Part shown: positions 24,261 through 31,816 of the stretch, in pieces
How the letters are laid out: each line of letters starts with the position of its first letter
Position numbering within the stretch: the first letter of the stretch is position 1
Source: Lachnospiraceae bacterium UBA7054
GTDB lineage: Bacteria > Bacillota > Clostridia > Lachnospirales > Lachnospiraceae
Direction of reading: 5' to 3'
DNA length: 35,769 nt
Assembly (NCBI GenBank): GCA_002492725.1
Contig: DLAF01000057.1
Location: 1 to 35,769, forward strand
Translations under genes and position numbers: made by a program
The notes under the pieces: generated by a model
Databases searched by the model: none
The model's input: the letters and a program-made list of their open reading frames with translations, nothing else
What the model was told of the DNA's origin: nothing

Positions 24261-24356
24261 GAGCCAAATCTCAAATTTGGCTCTGCGATTCCGAGTTTGT
24301 GGCTCCGACACAAACTCGCGATTTAGAAATCGACACATCAGTGTGATTTCTAAATC
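24261..24356. repeat. Array of three adjacent hairpins upstream of paaK
   Basis: Three near-perfect inverted repeats stand side by side in the iorB-paaK gap: 24261-24283 (GAGCCAAAT with ATTTGGCTC), 24292-24318 (CGAGTTTGTG with CACAAACTCG), and 24320-24356 (GATTTAGAAATC with GATTTCTAAATC plus inner ACAC/GTGT). Linkers are TGCGATTC and a single C. It is not a T-box or any riboswitch I recognise and has no T tract. It is oriented opposite to, but organised like, the repeat at the window start. Confidence 0.8.
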
Positions 24357-24376
24357 TTTCCTCCATTTTATGTCAT

Positions 24377-24396
24377 AAAATAACATCCGTGATTCA
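24377..24396 (-). repeat. Junction motif copy (iorB/paaK)
   Basis: Minus-strand reading TGAATCACGGATGTTATTTT begins at the iorB stop. The core CGGATGTTAT is identical to the copy at 20737. Confidence 0.45.
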
Positions 24397-24966
24397 CGCA
24401 TTTTGTCCAAATTCAAACGCCTTCTTATTCATTTCCAGAAACTTCGGCGGAACGCTTTTCTCGATTGCATCCATCCACTCCTCGTCCGTAAAGTCAAAGT
24501 GCTTCGCGAGCCTTCCCATCAACACCAGATTGACCGCCTTGCTGCTTCCCGCTTTCTCCGCCAGAGAAAGCGCATCAAAGGCATCCACCCTGACATCCAG
24601 GGCCGAAAGCTTCTCCACAAGATTTTCGGGATAAACTGCCGCGCCCGCGATTACCGGCATGGGGTTGATCTGCTGGCTGTTCACAATAATCCTGCCGCCA
24701 GGTTTTAAAAATTCCGTATAGCGGGCCGCTTCCAACAGCTCAAATGAAAGAATGCAGTCCGCCTGTCCCTTGTCTATAATGGGCGAACAGACCCTGTCGC
24801 CCCAGCGCACATAGGTGACCACGCTGCCGCCGCGCTGGCTCATACCGTGCACCTCGCTGACCTTTACGTCAAATCCTTTGGTGAGGAGCAGACGCCCCAA
24901 AAGCTTACTGGCAAGCAGCGTCCCCTGTCCTCCCACACCAACGATCATAATATTCTTTGTTTCCAT
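24394..24966 (-). CDS. iorB: Indolepyruvate:ferredoxin oxidoreductase, beta subunit
   Basis: The gamma-domain subunit that pairs with IorA to oxidise aryl pyruvates (indolepyruvate, phenylpyruvate, hydroxyphenylpyruvate) to aryl-acetyl-CoA with ferredoxin. At 190 residues it is normal for IorB. The N-terminal MIVGVGGQGTLLASKLLG nucleotide-fold motif and EVHGMSQRGGSVVTYVRWG segment are characteristic. It starts 3 bases after iorA ends, so translation is probably coupled. No iron-sulfur cysteines are seen, as expected. Confidence 0.96.
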   Translation of the reverse strand: METKNIMIVGVGGQGTLLASKLLGRLLLTKGFDVKVSEVHGMSQRGGSVVTYVRWGDRVCSPIIDKGQADCILSFELLEAARYTEFLKPGGRIIVNSQQINPMPVIAGAAVYPENLVEKLSALDVRVDAFDALSLAEKAGSSKAVNLVLMGRLAKHFDFTDEEWMDAIEKSVPPKFLEMNKKAFEFGQNA

Positions 24967-24968
24967 AG

Positions 24969-26711
24969 TTAACGTCCCCCTTCCGCGGAGAGTGCCCCAA
25001 ATTTGCAGAGCTGCTCGCAGACGCCGCAGCCTACGCAGAGTGTCTCATCAATGACTGCCTTGCCGTCCACCATGCTGATCGCCGGACAGCCGATGCTCAT
25101 ACATGCCTTGCAACCCTTGCATTTCTCAGGATCGGAACAGATCGGCCCCGGGTGCTTTACATATTTAAGCAGCGCACAGGGACGACGGGAAATGACAACC
25201 GACGGCTCCTTCACCGCAAGCTCCTCTTTGATCACCGCCTGACAGGTTTCCATATCGTAGGGATCGACCACTCTCACCCGCTTGATACCGACCGCGTGAC
25301 ACAAGCTCTCCAGATCAATCTTCGTGCAGGGATCGCCTTTCAGATTGTAGCCGGTCGTCGGATTCTGCTGATGGCCCGTCATTCCCGTAATGGAATTATC
25401 CAGAATGATTACGGTAGAATTGGACTCGTTATAGGCAATATTGATCAGTCCCGTCACACCGGAATGGATAAAGGTGGAATCGCCAATTACTGCCACCGTT
25501 TTTCCTGCACTCTCCTCATCCCCCGCCTTCACAAAGCCGTGAAGACCTGAGACGGAAGCACCCATGCAGACCGTGGTGTCAATCGCATTCAGCGGCGCCA
25601 CAGCCCCCAACGTATAACATCCGATATCTCCAAGTACCGTCAGATTCAACTTTTTCAGTACATAGAAAAGACTTCTGTGAGGACAGCCCGCGCACATCAC
25701 CGGCGGCCTTGCCGGAATCTCCTCCGAAAGGGTTTCTCCCGCCTTCACCGCTTGTCCGAGTTTCTCCTGCACCACATTCTGGCTCAACTCGCCAATTCCG
25801 CTAAACAGGTCTTTCCCCGATACCAAAAGCCCAAGATTTCTGCAATGTGCCTCAATAAAACCATCCAGTTCCTCCACCACTACAAGTTTTGAAACACTCT
25901 TCGCAAAATCCCTGATTTTCTGCTCCGGCATCGGCCAGATCATGCCAAGTTTCAGAACCGGATAGGTATCTCCCAGCGCCTCCTTTACATACTGATAACA
26001 GGTGGAGGAAGTGATGATACCATAATCATTCTTCTGTCCCGGCTCAACCCGATTGATTTCTGCAGTCTCCGCCCATGCGGTCAGCGCCTTTGTGCGCTCC
26101 TCCACCATCGGATGCTTTTTCTTGGCATAAGCCGGCATCATAATATATTTCGCCGGATTTTTCTCATACTTTTTCTGCTCCGAAACGACCCGCTCCCCCG
26201 TCTCCACCACACTCTGGGAATGGCTGACGCGGGTGCACATCTTAATTAACACCGCCGTGTCAAACTGCTCGGAGAGTTCGTAGGCAAGTTTTGCAAAGGC
26301 AAGTCCCTCCGCCGAATCGGAAGGCTCCAGCATGGGAATCTTAGCCGCCTTCGCATAATGACGGGAATCCTGCTCATTCTGAGAGCTGTGCATCCCGGCG
26401 TCGTCGGCCACCCCGATGATCAGTCCGGCATTTACCCCCGTATAGGAAATCGTAAACAACGGATCTGCCGCCACATTTAAGCCCACATGTTTCATGGCGC
26501 AAAAACTCCGCACACCGCGCAAAGACGCACCAAACGCCGCCTCCAGCGCCACTTTCTCATTGGGCGCCCACTCTGCGTAAACCTCCTCATATTTTGCCAC
26601 GCACTCCGTGATCTCCGTACTCGGCGTCCCCGGATAACTGGACACAAAACTGCATCCCGCCTCATACAACCCTCTGGCAACCGCCTCGTTGCCAAGCATC
26701 AGTGTTTTCAT
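24969..26711 (-). CDS. iorA: Indolepyruvate:ferredoxin oxidoreductase, alpha subunit
   Basis: Catalytic thiamine-diphosphate subunit of the aryl-pyruvate oxidoreductase; reduces ferredoxin while forming aryl-acetyl-CoA, reversibly. The 580-residue protein has the N-terminal pyrimidine domain (GNEAVARGLYEAGCSFVSSYPGTPSTEITE), a CAGCPHRSLFYVLKKL motif, the ThDP/Mg motif GDSTFIHSGVTGLINIAYN, and a C-terminal 2x[4Fe-4S] ferredoxin domain (CKGCKACMSIGCP and CVGCGVCEQLC). The ATG is preceded by AAAGAAAGGA about 12 bases away, with a four-codon mini-frame (Met-Lys-Ile-stop, 26712-26723) whose stop abuts the iorA ATG. It lies 49 bases after the symporter gene. Confidence 0.97.
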   Translation of the reverse strand: MKTLMLGNEAVARGLYEAGCSFVSSYPGTPSTEITECVAKYEEVYAEWAPNEKVALEAAFGASLRGVRSFCAMKHVGLNVAADPLFTISYTGVNAGLIIGVADDAGMHSSQNEQDSRHYAKAAKIPMLEPSDSAEGLAFAKLAYELSEQFDTAVLIKMCTRVSHSQSVVETGERVVSEQKKYEKNPAKYIMMPAYAKKKHPMVEERTKALTAWAETAEINRVEPGQKNDYGIITSSTCYQYVKEALGDTYPVLKLGMIWPMPEQKIRDFAKSVSKLVVVEELDGFIEAHCRNLGLLVSGKDLFSGIGELSQNVVQEKLGQAVKAGETLSEEIPARPPVMCAGCPHRSLFYVLKKLNLTVLGDIGCYTLGAVAPLNAIDTTVCMGASVSGLHGFVKAGDEESAGKTVAVIGDSTFIHSGVTGLINIAYNESNSTVIILDNSITGMTGHQQNPTTGYNLKGDPCTKIDLESLCHAVGIKRVRVVDPYDMETCQAVIKEELAVKEPSVVISRRPCALLKYVKHPGPICSDPEKCKGCKACMSIGCPAISMVDGKAVIDETLCVGCGVCEQLCKFGALSAEGGR

Positions 26712-26760
26712 TCAGATCTTCATTCCTTTCTTTTGTCATCGCAGAGAATGCCTGCTTTTT

Positions 26761-28305
26761 TCATTCTCCTATCGAGTCTTTTACGGAAACCGTCACCTTC
26801 TTATCATAGCAGGAGAATATTTCTTCAAGCTTCTTTTCCGCAGGCGCCTTCGTGACAACGCTCACCACAGGCACGATCACAAGCCCTGCCAGCATACAGA
26901 ACGCACCTGCGTTGATCGGAGACTGTAAAAGTGCCGGAAAATACGGTCTGAAAAAAATATTCGCAAGCATGACGATGGTGGAAAACAAAAAGCTCGCCCA
27001 GCAGGCCGCCTTCGTCGTCCGTTTCCAGTATAAACCATAGAGGAAAGGCGCAAGGAATGCCCCTGCCAGCGCGCCCCAGCTCACACCCATGAGCTGCGCG
27101 ATAAAGGTAACATTCGAACGGTACTGAATCAAAGCAAGCACCACGGAAATCACGATAAACACCACCAACAGTGCACGCATCCATTTTACCTGCTTTTTCT
27201 CATCCATCTCTTTTATAATATTACCTTTAATGAAGTCCAGCGTCAAGGTGGAGCTGGATGCCAATACCAGGGAAGAAAGGGTTGACATGGAAGCGGAAAG
27301 CACTAAAATGACCACCACCGCAATCAAAATCGTCGGCAAGCCGCTCAACATAGTGGGCACCACAGAGTCAAAGCCATTCGCCGCAATGTCGATCTTATCA
27401 CTGAACAGACGGCCAAAACCGCCGAGGAAATAGCAGCCGCCCGCAACGATGGTGGCAAAGACCGTAGAGATGATCATACCCTTGTTAATGGCGCTCTCAC
27501 TCTTGATCGCATAAAATTTCTGTACCATCTGCGGCAGGCCCCAGGTACCGAGGCTGGTCAGGATCACCACGCCGAGAAGGCCCACGGGATCCGGTCCGAA
27601 GAAGGAGTTAAATACGCCGGGCGCAGAGGACACCGTCTCGTCGCTCACTGCGGAAAGCTTTTCAAGCGCCGCCAGAAAACCTCCCTGGCTGTTTAACACG
27701 GCAATCACCACCGCCGAAATACCGAAAATCATAATGATACCCTGAATAAAGTCATTGATAGCGGTAGCCATATAGCCGCCCGCAATGACGTAGATACCCG
27801 TAAGCACTGCCATCACGATCACACATATGCTGTAATCAATATCAAATGCCATACCGAAAAGTCTGCTCAAACCGTTATAAAGACTTGCCGTGTAGGGAAT
27901 CAGGAAAATAAAGATGATGGCAGAAGCCGCCAGCTTTAAAGGCTCGCTCTCAAAGCGCTTCCCGAAAAACTCAGGCATGGTCGCGCTGTCTAAGTGCTGA
28001 GTCATAACGCGGGTGCGCCGTCCCAGCACCGCCCAGGCAAGTAAAGACCCGAGAAAAGCATTCCCAAGGCCGGCCCAGGTAGCCGCAATGCCGTATTTCC
28101 AGCCAAACTGGCCTGCGTAGCCCACAAAGACCACCGCCGAAAAATAACTGGTGCCGTAAGCGAAGGCAGTCAGCCACGGCCCCACACTTCTGCCGCCCAA
28201 AACGAAACCGTTTACATCCGTGGCATGTTTCCGACAATAGAGCCCGATACCGATCATCACACCAAAAAAGATGATAAGCATCAATAATTTAATAAACAAA
28301 TCCAT
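26761..28305 (-). CDS. Sodium:solute symporter (SSS family)
   Basis: A 514-residue transporter with about 13 membrane helices. The N-terminal segment ending in VLGGRSVGPWLTAFAYGTSYFSAVVFVGYAG is typical of the SSS family (PutP, PanF, ActP). A GGYMATAINDFIQGIIMIFG motif and SMSTLSSLVLASSSTLTLD (the Na2-site region in helix 8 of the family) are well conserved. GGAGGAG precedes the ATG. Substrate cannot be read from sequence, but its place between a CoA ligase and iorA suggests an aryl or other carboxylic acid, driven by sodium. It lies in a seven-gene same-strand run. Confidence 0.93.
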   Translation of the reverse strand: MDLFIKLLMLIIFFGVMIGIGLYCRKHATDVNGFVLGGRSVGPWLTAFAYGTSYFSAVVFVGYAGQFGWKYGIAATWAGLGNAFLGSLLAWAVLGRRTRVMTQHLDSATMPEFFGKRFESEPLKLAASAIIFIFLIPYTASLYNGLSRLFGMAFDIDYSICVIVMAVLTGIYVIAGGYMATAINDFIQGIIMIFGISAVVIAVLNSQGGFLAALEKLSAVSDETVSSAPGVFNSFFGPDPVGLLGVVILTSLGTWGLPQMVQKFYAIKSESAINKGMIISTVFATIVAGGCYFLGGFGRLFSDKIDIAANGFDSVVPTMLSGLPTILIAVVVILVLSASMSTLSSLVLASSSTLTLDFIKGNIIKEMDEKKQVKWMRALLVVFIVISVVLALIQYRSNVTFIAQLMGVSWGALAGAFLAPFLYGLYWKRTTKAACWASFLFSTIVMLANIFFRPYFPALLQSPINAGAFCMLAGLVIVPVVSVVTKAPAEKKLEEIFSCYDKKVTVSVKDSIGE

Positions 28306-28378
28306 AGTGGTTTCTCCTCCTCATGTTATCCGAGACATTGTAAAATATATCGCTTGTTATTTATTCTTGTGCCACTCC

Positions 28379-30016
28379 CTAATTGTTGATCTGTGCCTCC
28401 ACCAGGCTGCCATGACAGTAGCGTTCTCTTAAAACCGGCTTCTCGATCTTGCCGGTCGGATTTCTGGGCACTTTATCAAAAATAATCTTTCTCGGCCGTT
28501 TATAACGGGGCAGTTCCTTACAGAAGGTGTCGATTTCTTCCTCCGTACAACGCTCCCCCTCCTTGATTTCAATGATGGCCGCCGCGATCTCACCAAGTCT
28601 GTTATCCGGCAGGCCGATTACCGCCACATCCTTAATCTTGTCATTTCTGCGCAGGAAATCCTCGATTTGTACGGGATACAGGTTTTCACCCCCGGAGATA
28701 ATGACATCCTTTTTGCGATCCACCAGATAAATGAAACCGTCCTCATCCATGCGCGCCATATCACCCGTGTAAAGCCATCTGTCCTTTAAGACCTCGTCCG
28801 TTGCCTCGGGATTCTTGTAATAGCAGAGCATCACGCCCGGCCCATGCACGATAAGTTCGCCCACCTCGCCCTGTGCGACCTCCTGTCCCTGCTCGTTTAC
28901 GATTTTTGCCTCCCAGTGATAACCGGGTTTCCCGATGGCGCCTACCTTATGTATGTTCTCCACGCCCAAATGTACGCAGCCGGGACCGATGGACTCGCTT
29001 AATCCGTAATTGGTATCGTACTGATGGTGCGGAAAATGCTTCTTCCAGCGCTGAATCAGGCTCGGCGGAACCGGCTGTGCGCCAATGTGCATCAATCTCC
29101 ACTGCTCCAACAGATAATGCGACATATCCACTTTACCGGAATCGATCGCATCCAAAAGATCCTGTGCCCAGGGAACAAGAAGCCAGACAATGGTACACTT
29201 TTCCTCCGTTACCGCCCGAAGGATCCACTCCGGCTTTACGCCGCGCAATAACACAGCCTTGCCCGCCGTAATCAGAGAGCCGAACCAGTGCATCTTTGCT
29301 CCGGTGTGATAGAGCGGCGGAATGCAAAGAAACACGTCGTCCTTTGTCTGCCCGTGATGATTCTGTTCCGTCTCGCAGGAAGAGCGCAGCGCTAAATGAT
29401 TGTGCAGGATTGCTTTCGGGAACCCTGTCGTACCCGAAGAAAAGTAGATTGCCGCATAGTCCTCCTCGCAAAGCGCCACAGGCGGTGCGCTGGAGGAACA
29501 ATAGCCCATCAGCTTCAGGCAGTCCTCCGTATAATCGGGTCCGCCTTTCCCGGGGAAAAACATCATCCCCACGCCCGGCAGATTCTCCGCTATGCTGTCC
29601 ATCCGCTCAATAAACTCAGGCCCAAAAACCAGGATCTCCACATCCGCCAGTTCCAGACAGTACTTGATCTCATCCGCCGAATAACGGAAATTTAAGGGCA
29701 CGGCCACACCACCCGCCTTTAAGATGCCAAAATAAATGGGCAGCCACTCCAGACAGTTCATCATCAGAATGCCCACCTTCGTCTCCCGCTCCATCCCACG
29801 GGACAAAAGCAGATTGGCAAAGCGGTTCGCCCGCCTGTCAAAGTCTGCCCAGCTAAGCTCCCTGCGATAAGGAGCACCGTCGCCCGCGCTCTCGATCAGA
29901 CTGGCCTCCCGCCAGGTCACCGCACTGTCGCGTTCCTGGGAAGGGTTCAGTTCCACGAGCGCCGTATCCGAGCCGTAAAGACGGGCATTGCGCTCCAAAA
30001 ACTCTGTAATTACCAT
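28379..30016 (-). CDS. Acyl-CoA synthetase (AMP-forming, class I adenylate-forming)
   Basis: Ligase that activates a carboxylic acid through an acyl-adenylate to the CoA thioester. The 545-residue product has the P-loop AAIYFSSGTTGFPKAILHNH (about residue 190), YDTNYGLSESIGPGCVH, the YTGDMARMDEDGFIYLVDRKKDVI hinge with GGENLYPVQIED, and the C-terminal catalytic Lys in RNPTGKIEKPVL. It is the general fatty/aryl acyl-CoA synthetase type and differs from PaaK. I start at MVITEFLERN because GGAGG lies 7 bases before it; 20 extra codons upstream lack support. It follows the thioesterase gene by 46 bases. The acid is unknown; context favours an aryl acid. Confidence 0.93.
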   Translation of the reverse strand: MVITEFLERNARLYGSDTALVELNPSQERDSAVTWREASLIESAGDGAPYRRELSWADFDRRANRFANLLLSRGMERETKVGILMMNCLEWLPIYFGILKAGGVAVPLNFRYSADEIKYCLELADVEILVFGPEFIERMDSIAENLPGVGMMFFPGKGGPDYTEDCLKLMGYCSSSAPPVALCEEDYAAIYFSSGTTGFPKAILHNHLALRSSCETEQNHHGQTKDDVFLCIPPLYHTGAKMHWFGSLITAGKAVLLRGVKPEWILRAVTEEKCTIVWLLVPWAQDLLDAIDSGKVDMSHYLLEQWRLMHIGAQPVPPSLIQRWKKHFPHHQYDTNYGLSESIGPGCVHLGVENIHKVGAIGKPGYHWEAKIVNEQGQEVAQGEVGELIVHGPGVMLCYYKNPEATDEVLKDRWLYTGDMARMDEDGFIYLVDRKKDVIISGGENLYPVQIEDFLRRNDKIKDVAVIGLPDNRLGEIAAAIIEIKEGERCTEEEIDTFCKELPRYKRPRKIIFDKVPRNPTGKIEKPVLRERYCHGSLVEAQINN

Positions 30017-30062
30017 TCCATTTCCTCCTTCTTGTATCTTCGTGCTTAATTCCATTCTCACA

Positions 30063-30461
30063 CTACCCAAGAACATAAGCGTTCACTGTAGCGTGCGCAA
30101 CATACGTACCCAGCTCATCCCGAATATCCGCATTGTAAAGTGCCGTGGTGCGTCCGCTTCGCAGACAGACCGCCTCCGCGATCAGCCGCTTTCCCTTGGC
30201 CGGCGCAAGGAAGGTAATGGATACCTGCTGGCTGACCGTCGGCTTCTCAGAGTATCCGTTTGCCGCGATCGCACAGGTAAAATCCGCCAACGTAAAAATA
30301 GCGCCTCCCATGGGGACGTTATTCTCATTCAAGTGTCGCTCCTCGATTGTCAGAGAACATACCGCCTTCCCCGGTTCAGCAGCATCAATCACGATTCCGG
30401 TAGCCTCCGTAGCAAAATGGTCATTTTGAAACCGCTCCCGAATCTCCTCCAAATTTGACAT
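30063..30461 (-). CDS. PaaI-family hotdog thioesterase
   Basis: A 132-residue hotdog-fold protein that probably hydrolyses an aryl- or acyl-CoA ester. The segment NNVPMGGAIFTLADFTCAIAANG carries the PaaI-like HGG-equivalent loop (here MGG) and the usual catalytic Asp (TLADF). A C-terminal GRTTALYNADIRDELGTYVAHATV completes the fold. It lacks a membrane segment. Two ATG codons are possible (30464 and 30461); I chose 30461 because it is 7 bases after GGGGG. It is the first gene after a strong promoter and heads the aryl-acid operon, so it may prevent trapping of CoA. Confidence 0.9.
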   Translation of the reverse strand: MSNLEEIRERFQNDHFATEATGIVIDAAEPGKAVCSLTIEERHLNENNVPMGGAIFTLADFTCAIAANGYSEKPTVSQQVSITFLAPAKGKRLIAEAVCLRSGRTTALYNADIRDELGTYVAHATVNAYVLG

Positions 30462-30545
30462 CATTGATCCCCCTTCTCCGACTACGCACAGTCTCAATTT
30501 CTTTTCTTACCTATATTTTGCACATAACGAAAAACTACATTCACC

Positions 30546-30571
30546 ACTTTAGCACTTTTAATCGCTAAAGT
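30546..30571. promoter_or_regulatory. Palindromic operator across the aryl-acid promoter
   Basis: ACTTTAGC (30546-30553), a 10-base centre, then GCTAAAGT (30564-30571): a perfect 8+8 inverted repeat. It covers the -10 and reaches into the -35 of the operon promoter, an ideal place for repression. Size and spacing suit a dimeric MarR- or TetR-type protein, but no such gene is in the window. Confidence 0.7.
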
Positions 30572-30574
30572 CAA
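30546..30574 (-). promoter_or_regulatory. Promoter of the aryl-acid operon
   Basis: TTGACT (30569-30574), exactly 17 bases, TAAAGT (30546-30551) on the minus strand, about 85 bases before the thioesterase start. It is the only clear promoter found for the seven-gene run down to the ACT gene at 22436. Confidence 0.75.
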
Positions 30575-30633
30575 GACACGCGGTCATACTGCAGCGCAGG
30601 AGCATCCCCGCAGCCCGTCCTTTCTCATCCGAC

Positions 30634-30664
30634 GACAGGGCATCCGTTTTACGAATGCCCTGTC
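30634..30664. terminator. Hairpin at the end of the acyltransferase gene
   Basis: A 10-bp perfect stem GACAGGGCAT / ATGCCCTGTC whose 11-base loop contains the acyltransferase stop codon (30649-30651). No T tract follows on either strand, so termination by this hairpin alone is uncertain. It separates the moxR group from the aryl-acid promoter. Confidence 0.5.
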
Positions 30665-31806
30665 AGTTTCCCCACCAAGAATTTATGAAATCTCTGCAGC
30701 AGTATCGCCGCCGGGACTGATGGTACAAAAACCACCACCGTCATCAGCGCAACATTCCGGATATAATACAGGCTGTGCGTCGCGTCCGCAAAACTATAGC
30801 CGAATAACTCTACAAACAAGCCGTGAATCAGATAAAACTCCAGCGTGATGCCGCCCATGAACTGCAGGAAACGGTTGCCGAACCGTATCTTCATACCCAG
30901 TAAGAATACAAAAAACACAAAACTGCACGACGCCATGATCTCCGAAGTCAGGCTGGCCCAGCGTCTAAGAACCTTGTGCGGCGCATTGAAATTTTCCCCG
31001 TAATAAGAAAAGAAATTAGTGGCAAATACTGCGTAGCGGCGCAGCACAAACATCCCCACAAACAATAGCAGCATCCAGAGGATATAATGCTTTTTGATCT
31101 TTGGCAGAAGTCTCTCCTCATACTTGGCAAAGAAAATACCGATGAGAAAAAAATGAATGGAATTATACCACCACTCTCCCCGCATCCACCAGTCGTTATG
31201 ATCGACAATGGTGCCGATCCACACATACATGAACACCCACGCGCACAGCACTGTCAGGGCCGTCCCTTCCTTTTTGCAGAAACGAAACGCCAGATAAAAG
31301 CCCAGATACAAAAAAGGCAGCGCGATTACAAACCAGGTATTGGGATTGCAGAGCTTTAAGCCCGTCACATAAAAGAGAACGTCAAAACCGTCCATCTTTT
31401 CTCCCAGCAGATATCTTACAATCAAAAAGATCAATCCCGTGGAATAAAAAGAAAGAATCACCGGCAGCACCCTTCTGCCAAAATACCCCTTCAGATAATC
31501 CGGCTTCGTGCGGTAGCTCTTGTAGAGTCCGTATCCGGAACAAAAGAGAAAGATTCCCACAAAGTAATAGCCAAAGGGTACAAAGAGATCCAGTCCGTGC
31601 ACGATATATTGGGGCGGATGCCACGGTGCGCATGTCTTCTGCCCGGTATGATGCAGCATGATCAACAGCGCCGTAAAGCCCTGAATCGCCTTCATCTGCG
31701 AAATCGAGAAGGCACCTTCATTCCATTCCTCTTTTCCGTACACTTTGCAGCCCCAAAATAGGATCACGCCCAGCAAGGGATAAATCAGGTAAATCAGTTT
31801 ATCCAT
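30649..31806 (-). CDS. Acyltransferase 3 family membrane protein
   Basis: A 385-residue integral membrane protein with about ten hydrophobic segments, in the acyltransferase-3 (OafA/NodX-like) family that acylates surface sugars or lipids. Typical signs are an N-terminal MKAIQGFTALLIMLHHTG with the conserved His, an FVGIFLFCSGYGLYKSY segment with FFxSGF-like spacing, and the LKGYFGRRVLPVIL motif with paired Arg. It begins 10 bases after the VWA gene with an overlapping site (GAGGAAAAAG), so it is likely in one transcript with moxR and VWA. The acceptor is unknown, and the link to the MoxR/VWA pair is unexplained. Confidence 0.85.
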   Translation of the reverse strand: MDKLIYLIYPLLGVILFWGCKVYGKEEWNEGAFSISQMKAIQGFTALLIMLHHTGQKTCAPWHPPQYIVHGLDLFVPFGYYFVGIFLFCSGYGLYKSYRTKPDYLKGYFGRRVLPVILSFYSTGLIFLIVRYLLGEKMDGFDVLFYVTGLKLCNPNTWFVIALPFLYLGFYLAFRFCKKEGTALTVLCAWVFMYVWIGTIVDHNDWWMRGEWWYNSIHFFLIGIFFAKYEERLLPKIKKHYILWMLLLFVGMFVLRRYAVFATNFFSYYGENFNAPHKVLRRWASLTSEIMASCSFVFFVFLLGMKIRFGNRFLQFMGGITLEFYLIHGLFVELFGYSFADATHSLYYIRNVALMTVVVFVPSVPAAILLQRFHKFLVGKLTGHS

Positions 31807-31816
31807 ATCTTTTTCC

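Noticed and set aside
24225..24416. A 63-codon frame across the hairpin array upstream of paaK
   Set aside because: It is made of the inverted repeats themselves, overlaps the iorB stop, and has no convincing translation signals.
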